Below, one piece after another: positions 12,603 to 23,740 of a DNA stretch of 64,000 nt. The notes under the pieces were generated by a model that worked only from the letters and a program-made list of their open reading frames with translations, was not told where the DNA came from and ran no database searches. The DNA is taken from contig QPMI01000159.1 in assembly GCA_004431415.1 (NCBI GenBank), positions 1-64,000 on the forward strand, written 5' to 3'. The translations under genes were made by a program, and so were the position numbers. This DNA is from Cyanophora paradoxa. Its lineage: Eukaryota > Glaucocystophyceae > Cyanophorales > Cyanophoraceae. Position 1 is the stretch's first letter; each line of letters begins with the position of its first letter.

Positions 12603-13634
12603 GGAGTTTCTTTACGGCGGAGGACTACCAGGTGGATGCAGGCGGAGTACGGTCTTTTATTATGATTGCAGAACAGGTGCCTGCGCCCGCGGCCTTTTAA
12701 TTATATGATTATGCTTGCGTTGGCGTCGACTTGGCACACGGACTCGGCGGTGCATTTAGATCCTGTGATCCCCGTACGCTGTGACTCCTTCTCCTAGATC
12801 TCCCCGCCCACGCATATGCATTGAATATCTGCTCTACAGCGCTAGCTATAGCTTAGCTATAGGCCTTCCGTTCTTTCCATGGCCGTTAAGACATCCATCG
12901 GATTCGAATATATATATTTTTAAACATCCAAGCTTGAGTCTAGAGATTCAGATCTAGAAGACCTCGCTCGCGATCGCATCCACGTCGACACATTAACCTC
13001 GAATTCGAAGTCTCGAATGCTGACGCGCCTCGTGGGCGCAGCGCTACCGCCTTGGCCTCTCGCGCGCCTTCGATGAGGGCGAGCGGGCCCGGTGGGCCGG
13101 CAAGGGGGTCGCCGTCAGCCTCCTGTACGGTGCCCCACGCGCTCCGGCGCCCGCGCGCCCGCGCTCGCCCCGACCCACGCGTGTGGTCTTGACCCCCGGC
13201 GCAGAGACGGGGCAGGTGGTCACGCACAAGAAGCAGAGCGCGCGGGACCGCGGGGAGGCGGACAAGCCGCCTTTCATCCTCTTCCCCGGCGTCACGGGCG
13301 GCAAGGGGCAGCCCTGCGTCACCCTGGGTCCGTTCCCTTCCCTTTCTGCTGCCCCCGTCCGACGCCGACGGCGGGTTGCACCCTCCCGTCGCCCTCGGCC
13401 ACGCGGCAGCCGGGCGGGTACAGGAGGATGGCGAGTGCGATTTCACTTTTTCTGTCGTGACAACCTCGGTGCGCCCGGCCGCCCGCCCCCCGCCCGCCGC
13501 CGGGGCCCCTAGGCCTGCCTTCCCGCCGCCAGTTCGAATTCGCGGCCTCGATCTGATCTCCGTCGCGCGCGCGCAGTTTATGGTGCGAGCCGCACGCCGG
13601 TCGCGGTCTGGGGCCCGCTCGCGCTTGAAAGCTT

Positions 13635-13668
<34 letters not shown>

Positions 13669-15071
13669 GCCGGGCGTGCAGCACCGGCGCTGCTGGTTTA
13701 TCCTCGAGGTCACGTCCCCAGACCTCCCCGTGACGGGCCCGATGCGGGTGCGCCGGCCCCGGCGCCTGTCCCCTGACGAGGCTCACCTGAGCCTCGGCTC
13801 GGCTCGGGTCGGCGCGGTCGCGCTCAGGTGTACATCAAGGCCCGGGGGGTGCAGGAGCACGGGCCGGGGCGGCGGGCCTCGCTGCCCGCGTCCGTCCGCG
13901 CCCGCCGCTTCGCGGACGAGGGCGAGGTCGAGGGCAAAGGCGGGGGCGGGGGCGGGGGCGGGCTGCTCGAGCCGGGCGACGCCGCCTCAGTCGGCTCCTC
14001 GCCGCGCTGCGCGAGGAGCTTGAGCCCCCTGGACTCCCCCCGGGCACCCGCCTCGGCCTCCGACCTCGACGCCCCCGGGGGCGCCGCCGGCGCCGCCGCT
14101 CTCGCCCTCTCCTCCCACCTCCACTCCATCTCCTTCTCCGTCAAGCGTGCGCCGCGCCCGGCCCCTAGGCCTCCCCCCGGCCTTCGATCGCGGCCCCGGT
14201 CGCGAGCCTCCCCGCGCGCGCAGGGCGGAGGTGCAGCGCGCCCCCCGAGAACCTCATCCAAGTCAAAATCGAAGGGCCCTCTGGCCCCGCTCACGGCGGC
14301 TCCCTCGCGCTCACGGAGCCGGAGGCGGAGGCGGAGGCGGGTCGGGCAGGGCCGGGCGCCGCGTCGGGGGCCCTAGGTCTCCAGAGGGACCGGGCCAGCT
14401 CGGCCCCCAGCTCCTCGTCCGACATCTACGGCGCTGGCTCGGGGGCCCTCGCGATCGGGCCGGGGCCGCTGGCCATGGGCGGCGCCGGCTGGCCGCGGCC
14501 CCCGCCCAGCCACGTCCTCAGCCACTGGCCCCCGCACGCGCAGCAGCAGCAGCAGCAGCAGCTGGCACAGGGTGCCCGCCTCGTCCCCTCCCCGGCCGCC
14601 GCGCAGCAGCTGGCGCCCGTGCGCGCGAGCGCGCATGCGCAGCAGTTCGGCTGCGCCGCAACGTTAACGCCCTCGAGCTCGTGGCCGTGGTACCCCTCCG
14701 AGCCGTCCCCAGTTCACGACCAAGGGCCGGGGCGCCTCGTCATGCAGCTGCCCGTCTCCGTCTCCGCGTCCCATGATCAGGGCCATAGCCACGGCGGCTG
14801 GGTGCCCACCTCAGCCCTCGGCCTCCGCCCCCGCGCCTTCCCCGCCCCGCCCCTCGCCTCGCCGCCCGGCGCCCCCGCACCCTGCAGCGATCGCGACGCC
14901 CAGGGTGCGGGTTCGATCCCCGAGGGCGCCCTTTCCACCTTCTGGGGCCCCGCGGAGGAGGCGTACCCCGCTCCGGCCCCGGGCCAGGGGCCCGCTGCCG
15001 CGTACTTCCATGTATTCCCGGAGGGCATGTACCCCCAAGGCGGCTACCCAAGCGGCCAGTCCCCCTGGTGA
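12603..15071 (+). CDS. Unknown protein: N-terminal beta-rich-looking region, C-terminal Pro/Ser/Gly/Gln tail
   Basis: Family not recognised. A probable exon at 12603-12676 (FTAEDYQVDAGGVRSF...AEQ) joins in phase 0 to 13042 (RYRLGLSRAFDEGERARW). The following exons join in frame: SLLY-ETGQVVTHKKQS, PPFILFPGVTGGKGQPCVTL-EDGECDFTFSVVTTS, then HRRCWFILEVTSPDLPVTG and VYIKARGVQ. Between the last two pairs an in-phase 6-nt exon (TTTATG, after CGCGCAG near 13574) is possible. From about 13850 to the TGA at 15069 the protein is low complexity: Gly-rich, Ala/Ser-rich, a Gln run at about 14541-14561, then Pro/Gly/Tyr-rich. An ordered domain followed by a disordered tail resembles transcription regulators, but that is inference. 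The first exon with the start codon was not identified. An intron contains a 32-base C run near 13636. Confidence 0.6.
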
Positions 15072-16045
15072 CCCCTCGGCGTCTGTATATCTGCAACTGT
15101 CCCTGCAGCCTACCCCCGCCCAACCATTTGCAACGATACGGCCGAGCCGCTCGAAACAGCGGCGCGCCTGGCCGGAATAATCCGAGCAAATCGTTTCTGA
15201 TCCCCGGACAGCCAACCGAATCCAGTGCCCGCTCTTTTTGCCCGCGCTCTAGATAGATTTCGCGCTTAGCTGTAGATATTATCGCGCTGCGCTGTAGATA
15301 GATTACGCGCTTCCCACTAATCGTAACCGCACGCGTGCCCTGCCAAGTTGGACGTCGACTTGAGTTTAGGTATGGAGTATCTATCGACATGATTTCGATC
15401 GTTCTATATTATCAATTGCAATAGTACTAGTCAACTGCAGCTTATTTGCAGACTCATCTGTATGATGTATGTGCATTTCGGCCGGAAGTGAAGTCTTGAA
15501 GAATCATTGAATAGTCGTAATCAGCTTCTTTTCAGACTCGCCCGGTTTTTGCCTTTTGCAAGCATAGTCGTGTTAGTCTTCACAGATTTACAATACACGC
15601 TCCTCCTCCTCTAGTTACCGCACAGCTAGACTCTGCCGTGTAGACAAACGACGAGTAGCCGCGAAGCAGCGACCGCAAGCAACCGCTCCGGATCAGGGGC
15701 CCCGGTCGGCCCCTCAGTCGAAGCGGATCGGGGGGCCGCCGCCCCCGCCGAGGGGCCCGGGGCCGCCTGGGGGCGGCCCGAAGCGAATGCCCCCTGGGCC
15801 GGCCCCGGGGCCGCCGTCGGGGGCCGGCCCCGGGGGCCCAAACAGCGAAGAAAAGGGTCCCTCCGGCTGAAGCATCCCGCTCCGCTGCGCCCCACCCGCC
15901 CGCGTCAGCCGGCGGCCGGCGGCGCCCGCATCCGCTAACATAATACGGGAGGGTGCCAGCGAGCAGAGCAGAGGGGTTCAGAGACCGGCGCACGAGCGCA
16001 GCTCTGAGCGCAGCTCGGGGGATAGAGGGGGCAGAGCCCTTGAAG
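15072..16045. other. Spacer between convergent genes
   Basis: It lies between the stop of the unknown (+) gene and the stop of the unknown (-) gene. It includes repeated GTAGATA...GCGCT words near 15250-15310 and a G/C-rich tract 15700-15850. No exon is supported. Confidence 0.5.
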
Positions 16046-17450
16046 CTAAGCTCGGCTTCGAGACGCTTTGGATCTCGAGCTCTGAGAGGGGCGGCTCGCG
16101 ATCGAGCGCACGAGCTTGAAGAGGCGGCCCATGCGGTCGGCCTTGCCCTTCCAGCGCGCCGCCAGCTCCCCCAGCTCCTCCGTCGACTGCGTCTGCGGGC
16201 GGCTCGTCGGACGGGGCGGGAGGGGTACGCCTTGAAAGGGGGCGGGGGCGCGCACCTGGGAGACGATCATGCCCATGGCCTGCTCCCAGACGAGGTGCTG
16301 GCTCTCCTCCTGCGCCTGCTTGATCTCCGCCACGATCTGCGGCGAGGCACCGGCTCGACTCGGGCCGGGAAGGGTTTGGGCGGGGCGGGCCTGCTCGGCG
16401 TCTTGGCTGCGCTGGGCGGCGAGGCGCCCGTGCTCCTCGGGGTCCCGCGAGTTCGAGTAGGACCACTCCCCCATCGGGTACGCCCCTGCCCGACCCGGAG
16501 TCAGGGGGTACGCCGATTCCGAACGAATCCGAGGCCGCCGTCTCTCGCGCGCCCCAGAAGAGGGAGGAGATGGCGAAGCGGGCGGAGTGCTTCTCGAAGC
16601 GGTTCGCAAACTCCGAGAAGAGGTCGTCGGGCTCCATGCCCGCAGACTGCGGGTTCGAATCCGGGCGCGGCCCGTTGTCGGCCTTGAGAGCGGCCGCGCC
16701 CGGGCTCGATGCGGGGCGCGCACCATCCTCGCGATCGCGGTGCATGCGGCGGCGAGCTCCCGAGACTCGGAGGCCAACGTCCGGCTGGGCCGGCGCGGCT
16801 TGGAGGGGGGGTACGGGGCGCTCGGCGCGGCGGGGGGGTACCAGTTGTTCGCGAAGTTGTCCGTGTCCAGAAGGAGGGGCTCCTGCGGGGGGGGTGCGGG
16901 TTCAGGAGAGGGGAAAGGGTGATCGTGGGGCATCGGGCCGCGCCTCCGGCATCTTCAGGTGAGCAGCGAGCATCCTGGGGCGGGGCGTGGCGGGTGAGGG
17001 GCCGGCGTGGCGGGGGATGCGCGGGGGGCCTCGGAGGGTCCGGCACCGCCGTACCAGTTGCAGTTGCGGCGGATCTGGACGTAGACGTGGTTGAAGAGCC
17101 GGTCCATGTCCGCGCACGCGCCCTGCGCCCCGCGCGCGCGCGCGCGCCGCTCAGCGAAGCTCGAGGAGCGCCGGCCGGCCGCGGGTGGCCACGCGCGCGC
17201 GTCGGGCGCACCAGCAGCTCAGCGAGCATGTCCAGGGTGAGGCCCATCTGCTCGGCGGCGGCAGCGCCGGGGCCGTGGGCGGCCAGCCGCAGGGGCCGGG
17301 GCCGGGGCGGGCGGCGGAGACGCACGTTGGTGACCTTCGGGAGGTCGGCCTCCGCGTCGTGCTGCACGTCAAAGTCCGGCTCGCTCCTGTAGCGCTTCCC
17401 CGGGCCAGCCCCGCCAGGGCCGGGGCTCTCTCCGCCGAACTGCGGCGCGC
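16046..17450 (-). CDS. Unknown helical protein
   Basis: Family not recognised. Reading on the minus strand, exons give YRSEPDFDVQHDAEADLPK (about 17400-17330), GLTLDMLAELL (about 17250-17218), DMDRLFNHVYVQIRRN (about 17110-17060), LLLDTDNFANNWYPP (about 16880-16835), MEPDDLFSEFANRFEKHS (about 16640-16585), GEWSYSNSRDPEEHGRLAA (about 16472-16415), then QIVAEIKQAQEESQHLVWEQ (16345-16285) and ELGELAARWKGKADRMGRLF (about 16180-16120). The frame closes with TAG at 16048-16046. The C-terminal half looks alpha-helical. Introns end in CAG; one ends GGATTCGAACCCGCAG (minus strand, near 16648-16663). The start exon is probably upstream of 17450: an ATG at 17504 is in another frame and has no usable donor. 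Confidence 0.5.
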
Positions 17451-18377
17451 GGTCAGCTGCGGGTGCTCTCGGGCGTCGGCTGAGCTATCCTTCAGCTTGT
17501 GCATTGGTTGCGATGCAGGAGCACGGTACGCGACCGCATGCGCACCGAGCTCGACGAATCTTCCGCGGCGCGGATAGGCGGCATGTGGCTTGTATGCCGC
17601 GCGCGCGCATGTGCCCTTGCCCGTTCAAATGATATCTTCTGCCCGCAGAGGCTCCACGCGAGCGCCGGCGCGCGCCGCGTTGTCAGCCGCCGCTCCGCTG
17701 GCCGCGCCCGCGCCTCTGACTGGTTCGGGCATACCGCGCCAGCGCGCGAGGGCCCTGCTACGCTGACCGGCGCGCCGTGCGTGAGCACGATCGCGCAGCT
17801 GCTGAAGGCGCCGGGCGACGTCGACATAGGCATCCGCTGACTGGGTGCACCCCCCCACCGGCCTTCTCGCCGCGGCAGCCGCCCTCCGGAGGATGCGCGC
17901 GGCAGCAACCTATTGCTAGCAGTAGCTACGATTCCTCTCTTTGGCTCGTGCCTTGCAATTGGCGACCCGAGGCCTCTTGCGCGCTCAGCCAGAAAAGAAA
18001 CACAAACCGAGGACTGCACCATGTTCCGAAATGAAAAGATGGACGGATGAGCCTCGGAGATCGTGGGGATTGCTGTCCTTAGCCCAGCGGCCCGGGCCGC
18101 GTGCGGGACTCTAGCCTGGAGCTCAGGCCCCCGGTCGGCCGCGAGATCGGGCCGGATAACCCATAGATGCTCGCCCCCGGACCCCACCCCAGACCGAAAA
18201 GGGCGCGTTGTTGCGGGGACGGATCAATCACAGGGGATCGATTGGCCACAAAACCGAGTGCGGGACGGCACACGGCTCCTGCCAGATTGAAAGAGGGACG
18301 ACCTCTGTTCCCGCGCTGCGCGACGCCTGATGCACGCTGCGTGTCGGCGCCCGCGCTGACGGCTAGCGGTGTGCCGC
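17451..18377. other. Spacer; possible 5' exon of the preceding minus-strand gene
   Basis: Long frames here look like GC-driven shadows. No recognisable protein, RNA gene or repeat was seen. The region should hold the promoter and first exon of the 16046-17450 gene and the 3' flank of eL21. Confidence 0.4.
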
Positions 18378-19220
18378 TTATACGAGGTGCTCGTAGGGGA
18401 TGGCGTGGCAAGTCTCCGGGACCTGGCCCTTCGACTTGATGATCGCGCCAGCCTTCGGCAGCACCGGGAGGCGCTTGGTCGACGGCACCGGGACTGCGAG
18501 CGGAGCAATCAGGTGGCGCTCGAGAGATGCGGCGTGCAGCGGTCGAGGCGAGCGGGGTGCTAGCGGAGGCGGCCACCGGAACCAGCTTAGAGCTTGAAGA
18601 ACCGGCAGAAGGGCGGTGACAGGGAAGCATCCGCCACCAATGCTAGCCCTAGGAAAAGCATCGCTCCTGCAGAAGGAGGGCAAGAACGCACGCTTGGCGA
18701 CGTGCGCGTCGTGCTTGATCTTGTCGTTCTCCTTCACGCGCTTGAGGAAGCTATCGCGGCAGGACGACTTCTTCACGTGGTCGATGCGGACGTGGATGCG
18801 CTTCTTGATGATGCGGTGGCGGACCTGAGGAGCGAGGTGTCGGCACGGAAGCGAAGGCGATCAGCACCGCAGCCCAGGCGGCGTGCCCAGAGCTAAGAAG
18901 GCAATACTACATTACTCCAAGGAGATGATAAGCCTAGCACGAAAGCGGCAGCCGCGGCAGAAGAGCCCCCACGAGGCACGGACCCGCTTGTTGATCTCCA
19001 CACCGATGGCGCGCTTGGTCACGTTCCAGACGATGCCAGTGCGGCCGTGGTAGTACTTGAAGGGCATGCCCTTGTGCACCGCCGCATTGCCAACAACGTC
19101 GACGTACTCGCCGATCTTGAAGTTGGTGAGGTAGGTGCTAAGGTGCACCGGGCCATTGGTCTTGAAGGCCCGCGCGAACAGAGCGCGCGTCCGAGCGCGA
19201 TAACCGTACGAGTGCGGCAT
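18378..19220 (-). CDS. RPL21: 60S ribosomal protein eL21 (L21e)
   Basis: Structural component of the large cytosolic ribosomal subunit. Three exons on the minus strand: 19220-18984 ([40 protein letters not shown]), 18824-18692 ([40 protein letters not shown]) and 18493-18378 ([17 protein letters not shown], then [12 protein letters not shown] and TAA). The joins are in frame with GT-AG introns of 159 and 198 bp and give 161 residues, the usual eL21 length. HGRTG, IRHEH-like and IPYE motifs are conserved across eukaryotes. The gene is divergent from the DUF4397 gene across 285 bp. Confidence 0.96.
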
Positions 19221-19505
19221 TGTCCCTGCGGGCGCGGCGGTAGGTCAGCTCCCGATCGCAGGCGCCGCTGGCAGCATAGAGTGCTTCTATCTGCTGCGAA
19301 GATCCGAGCGGCTCGCAGGCGGGAGGCTGCTAACGCTGCGGGCGAAGAAGGGGCGATCGGCACACCTTTTTTTCCCCTGACTGCCGGGTACGGGAGCGTG
19401 AGCGGGGGATGGCTACGCGACCGGGTACAGCTACAAGGCAACGCGCCCTGCTATCCGCCTAGCGCCTACGACCGCGTAACGCGCCAGCACTACGGGGGCT
19501 TAGCG
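19221..19505. promoter_or_regulatory. Shared upstream region of eL21 (-) and DUF4397 gene (+)
   Basis: Only 285 bp separate the two divergent start codons, so promoter elements of both must lie here or in first exons. No TATA box or named element was recognised. Confidence 0.5.
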
Positions 19506-20106
19506 ATGGGTCGGCTCCTCGTTCTGGTCGTCGCGACACTCGCACTCGCCGCTTCGGTCCGCCGCGCCCCCAGCGCGAGGAAGCGTTGAGACTTACGCAT
19601 GCTCAGGTGTACGCGAGGAATGAACTGCCCGCGCACGTCCGCTTCGTGCACGCCGTGCCAGGCGCGCGCCCCTCCGCGGCCCGTCGCCCGCCGCCCTGAC
19701 TCGCTGGAGCAGATGCGCCCGCAATGGATGTGTACATCGGCGACGCGGAGGAGCCGATCGTCGCGGGGATTGAGTGCGCCGCAGGATGCGACCCGCCGAA
19801 ACGTTCTTCGTTCGAAGCCCGGCGCAGGTTCGCCAAGGTGACGGGCTTCCACAAGATCCAGGCCGTAAATCACAGGCACGTTTCTGTGTCGTGTTTCGTA
19901 CCCCGTCGCCCGCCCGCCGTGACGCGCGGCGCCCGCGCAGCATCTGGATCTCCCAGGCCGGCGCCGGCCGCGCCCAGGCGAGGCAGTTTGGCCCGATCGG
20001 GCCCTTCCAACCTGGCAAATTCTATACGATTGGAGTGCGCACGCGTTTCGTTCACGACATTAAACGCCGCGGCACCGGCGGCGAGCTACGCGCCCAGCTG
20101 CGATAG
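19506..20106 (+). CDS. Secreted DUF4397-domain protein
   Basis: Exon 1 (19506-19556, MGRLLVLVVATLALAAS) is a classical signal peptide. Exon 2 (19607-19661) gives VYARNELPAHVRFVHAVP and ends in phase 1. Exon 3 starts at 19713, completing VRFVHAVPDAPAMDVYIGD, the hallmark VRxVHAxPDAPAVDVY of DUF4397. It continues FAKVTGFHKIQAV, and the last exon carries IWISQAGAGRAQ and FQPGKFYTIGVRTRFVHD before TAG at 20104-20106. The DUF4397 family is mostly extracytoplasmic in bacteria and archaea; its function is poorly known. The exon 2-3 intron has a GC donor (19662-19712). The domain is short, with one clear repeat. Confidence 0.85.
19662..19712 (+). other. GC-AG intron in the DUF4397 gene
   Basis: Only splitting CCAG/GCGCGCG...GAGCAG/ATGCGCC restores the diagnostic HAVPDAPAMDVY reading. 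No GT donor in this stretch does so. Confidence 0.8.
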
Positions 20107-20235
20107 GGGCTGCGGTTAGCGCTCGAGTGGAGACGAGGGCGTGTTCGAACAGGCTAGACGCGTCGGAGTGAGAGCTTAGCTTCGGGGCGCGGTCCCCGCC
20201 TTGATAGCGTGCCGCCCCGTCTCACCGGCCTGCAG

Positions 20236-21371
20236 GGAGTCGGCGTGCTGAGGCTCGACAAGGTGCGCCCGCCTCAACCCCCCCCCCCCCCAACACACAC
20301 ACACACACACACCCTCTCCCCTTCTACTACCCCTCCCCCGCTACTTCCCCCTCGAGCCCACTCCGTGCAGGTCCAGATGGTCCTCAAGCAGGACCACGTC
20401 ACGCCCACCTGGAAGGGCTCCAAGATCAAGTTTGTGCGTACCCCGCCACCCGAAGGGGGCGCGCTCGGTGTACCCCGTGACATCTTCCCCCCCCCCCCCA
20501 GGTCAACTTCGCGCCGGAGCTATCCTTCATGGACGTCGTCAACGTCGAGGAGGACCTGTGCGCCGTACCCCCGCCGCGCTTTCCGGCCCCTCCCAACATC
20601 CCGTACCCCCGCAGGAAGGGCAACATTCACCAGAAGTACATCTTTAAGGTAACCTCCCCTGCGATCGTCGCCGCCGATCGGTATCGGGCCCTTCTGACGC
20701 GCGCCCCGACAGCACGTCCCGTACGGCAAGGCCTCCAAGCAGACGACGCTCAGCGGGGACAGCGGCTACCGCTTCCACTTCCTTCTCACCCGCTCCAAGT
20801 GCGGCACACCCCTCCCGCCGCCCGGAAACGCGTACCCCCCTGAATCCTTTTCCCCTACCCCCCAGGTCGCTGTACGTGGACGCGAAGAACGTCTACCTCG
20901 ACTCGAGCGCCGTGTTCACGTGCTTCATCATGGGCTTCATCGCCCGCGGCGACCTCGGGGGTACGAACTCACGCCCCCTTCACGTACCCCCGTCCAAACC
21001 CCGGTGACGCTGTACCCGCCTCCCCCGGGCAGGCCACCCGCGCATCCGGGCGGTCGTGGTGCGGGACTCGATCTACACGGGGCCCGACGGCGGGGTCGAG
21101 ATCGCGGAGGACGGTACCCCCCTCCTCGAGCAGCTCGACCTCGAGCCCTCCTTCGTGGACGTCACCCACGGCGATGTCGTACCCCCCGCCGACTACATGC
21201 CCGCCCTCGAGATCGCGGAGGCCATCCAGGTACCCCCCCACCCCCCCGCCCCCGCCCTCCCCTCTAGGCTGAGCGCGGCAGCAGGCGGAGCGCTCTCCGG
21301 CCCTGTGGGAGGCCTGGAGTGCCTTGGTCTCTGCCTGGCTCGACCGCCTGCGGCTCGCCGCCGGCCTCTAG
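20236..21371 (+). CDS. Unknown protein
   Basis: Family not recognised. Exons after CAG at 20233-20235 read GVGVLRLDK-VQMVLKQDHVTPTWKGSK, then VNFAPELSFMDVVNVEEDLC, RKGNIHQKYIFK, HVPYGKASKQTTLSGDSGYR, SLYVDAKNVYLDSSAVFTCF, IRAVVVRDSIYTGPDGGVE, FVDVTHGDVVPPADYMPAL and EIAEAIQ. A last exon after GCGGCAG (near 21284) gives QAERSPALWEAWSALVSAWL followed by DRLRLAAGL and TAG at 21369-21371. Joins are by short introns with GTACCCC- or GTGCG-type starts; one intron holds a CA microsatellite (20292-20312). No ATG is found before 20377, so either that internal ATG is used or a first exon lies upstream. It starts within about 130 bp of the DUF4397 stop. Confidence 0.6.
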
Positions 21372-21481
21372 GCCGGGCGCGCGCCCCCCGGGCCTCGGCT
21401 GGGCATAAGCACTGTTGAATTTACATGCGCATCTGTCCAAATACCCTCCCGATACCCAGAGAAACCCAGCAGCATGGACGA

Positions 21482-23545
21482 TCAGAACGCTATGGAGGCC
21501 TGCGGGGGCGGGGAGGGGACGGGGTCAGGGGCAGAGGGAGGAGGGCGGGCGCCGCAGAGGAAGGAATGCACCTCGTAGATGGCGACGGGGTCGGGGGGCG
21601 CCTCGGGTCGCTTCTCCCCTTTCCGCTTCCCGCTCTTCGCGGTCGTCCCCGGCGCCGTGGCCGTACCCCCGCCCTTCCCATCGCCGCCGCCGCCGCCGCC
21701 GCCGCCTCCGCTGCCGCCGCCGCCGCTGCCGCCGCTGCCGCCTCCGCTGCCGCCCTTGCCGCCACCGGCTTCCTGTTTTCGCTGCTTGGCAGGCGCCGCC
21801 CCTCCTGACGAGGAGGTCGCTGCCGCTGCCGCCGGCTCCGCGCTGCCGTCCGCCGGAACGCCGATGACGGGCGGGTCGAAGAACGGCTCGTCAGGCACGC
21901 TGGGGATGTCCACCACGGCGTCCTGCTTCGGATCGTACGGACGGTCCCTGCAGCCCCGCAGCGTCAGCGGCCGGCCGAGGCGGGGCGGTCGCCACGCGCG
22001 CCGGCGCGTGCGCACAGCGGCTTGTTGTAGACCCAGGTGCCGTCCCCGTGCTCGTGGAAGAGCCGGAGGCGGGGCCGCAGGCCGCGCTCTTCCCGGATCT
22101 TCGCCTGCCGCCGCTGCTCGTCCTCCAGCTCCGCCTTGAACCTGCGGCCGCGAACGGCCGCTCAGCGCGCGTGCGCGCGGGGTCGGGAGGGGCCGCACTT
22201 GGTGGCGGTCTCCTGATCATTCGCGAGGAGCGCCTTGGTGACCTTTGCCCAGAGCCTGGCGGCGCCGCGCTTGGATTCGGGACGCGATGACGCGCGGGGA
22301 GCGCGCGGGCGGACCTTCGCGACTCGTACGGGACCTGCTTCTCTTCGGGGAGGACAATCTGCGGGACAACAGGCGCGCCCTCACAGTTGAAAAGGACCTC
22401 GGTCTCCTGAAAAACCACTCTCAGCGGTCGGGGACGGGGCGGGTGTGGGGCGGGCTCCGCGCGGAGCGCACCGAGGTCTCGGCGTCAGTGATGTCAAACG
22501 AAGTGTCCCACAAGCCGTCGATGGTGTACAGATCCTCGTCCACGTCGACGTGCCGAATGGTGCCGACGACCCGGTTGTACTTGCCGCCGAAGAAGCCCTG
22601 CGCACGGCGCATGAGCACTCTGTTGCGAAGCGTTCTCGGGAAGCGTCACGCGCTGCGCACTTTTGTTTTGAACTCAATCTCCGTGTAATACCCAGACTTC
22701 TCGCAGCGGATGTAGGTCTTGCCGCCCATCTCCATGAGGAGAGAGCCGATGATGATGCCGCGCGCGTACACGTTCGGCCATGTCATCACGTACTCCTCGT
22801 CGTGCGGGAGGAACCGGAGGAAGGACTGGCCTGCGGGAAGGATGAGAAAGCGCACGAAAGAGACAGGGGAGGAGACGCGCGCCTTCCATCAAGCTCGCGG
22901 CAGAGTTGCCCAGGAAGCGCGACTTAGGACATACGTTGCCGTGGAACACGATTCCCTTCTTGCGGTTCTCCACGTAGAAGGCAGAGACCGGGGGGTGGTG
23001 GGAGACCTGCTCCGCGACGCAGACAGTGGTCCCGTCCTTCGGCCCATGCTCATACTTGCATCGAAACACCTCGCCAAGGATGGGATTGTACGGCTTCTTC
23101 ACGCCCTGCGATTCGGGGACGCGAGGGATCGGCCGCGCGCTGGGACGCACATGCTCGCGAGCGCGGACCTTCGGACGCAGATGCCAGCCCGAGAGATACC
23201 ACCTCGTGACGCCGATGAGGCGCTGCAGTGGATCCTCCGCCTCGGACGCCCTGTGCAGAGCGGGAGAGAACAAGTTTTAGCACTGGCGGCGGGCCGCAGC
23301 GCAGACAGTGCGGGGCAGCGTGCGGACCGCAGAAGGAGATCGGAATGCGTAAGGAAGTCGGTCAGCTTCTCCAGGATGCTTCGCGGCTCGAGAATGAAAG
23401 TTGGGAGAGGAACTCTGGAGAGGTCCATTCCGACGCGCAGCTGACTGATGATCTCCAGGAGCAGAGAGCGAGGCCTGTCGTCGAGCTCCTCGCCCTCGCC
23501 CGCGTCCACCGGGCTGTCCGGCTCGGGGCTGCTCCCGTCCGCCAT
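21482..23545 (-). CDS. Oxysterol-binding-protein-related protein (ORD only)
   Basis: Lipid transfer protein family that carries sterols or phosphoinositides between membranes. The minus-strand ATG at 23545 starts [20 protein letters not shown]. Next come [20 protein letters not shown] (the ORD lid/entrance region), [27 protein letters not shown], the signature [13 protein letters not shown] (about 23015-22975), [61 protein letters not shown] and [14 protein letters not shown]. The C-terminal part has [20 protein letters not shown] and a Gly/Ser/Lys-rich disordered tail, with stop TGA at 21484-21482. No PH, ankyrin or TM segment is seen before the ORD, so it is a short ORP. The tail frame runs over CCGCCG-type repeats (21686-21770), so its length is less certain. 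Confidence 0.93.
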
Positions 23546-23740
23546 CGTCCCTACAACTCGAGCGCCAAAGCTGTCTAGCAACGAAAGGGCGCTGTTACGT
23601 GGCCGCGGGCTTGCTCCTTCGGACGCAGCCGGCTCCCTTCCCGGGTACAGTTGACGTTTCGCGGCACCTGCGGGCCTCAGCTGCAGCTGCAAGCGGCTTC
23701 GACTGTGAGCGGCGTCACTGCAGAGGCCCGCGCAGGGTCG

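Noticed and set aside
14905-14935. GCGGGTTCGATCCCC resembling another T-arm intron start
   Set aside because: The surrounding frame is open and reads through in the same low-complexity style, so it is more likely coding.
16625-16670. Possible tRNA gene from GGTTCGAATCC
   Set aside because: No A-box, D-arm or paired acceptor within about 90 bp, and the T-stem does not pair fully; the flank is a good protein exon.
17492-18187. Minus-strand 231-residue frame
   Set aside because: No motif, composition like shadow frames, and no ATG-to-exon link with the neighbouring gene.
21114-21131. A 17-nt GT...AG stretch (GTACCCCCCTCCTCGAG) that could be an ultra-short intron
   Set aside because: Its reading EDGTPLLEQLDLEP is in frame and natural; removing it shifts the frame.
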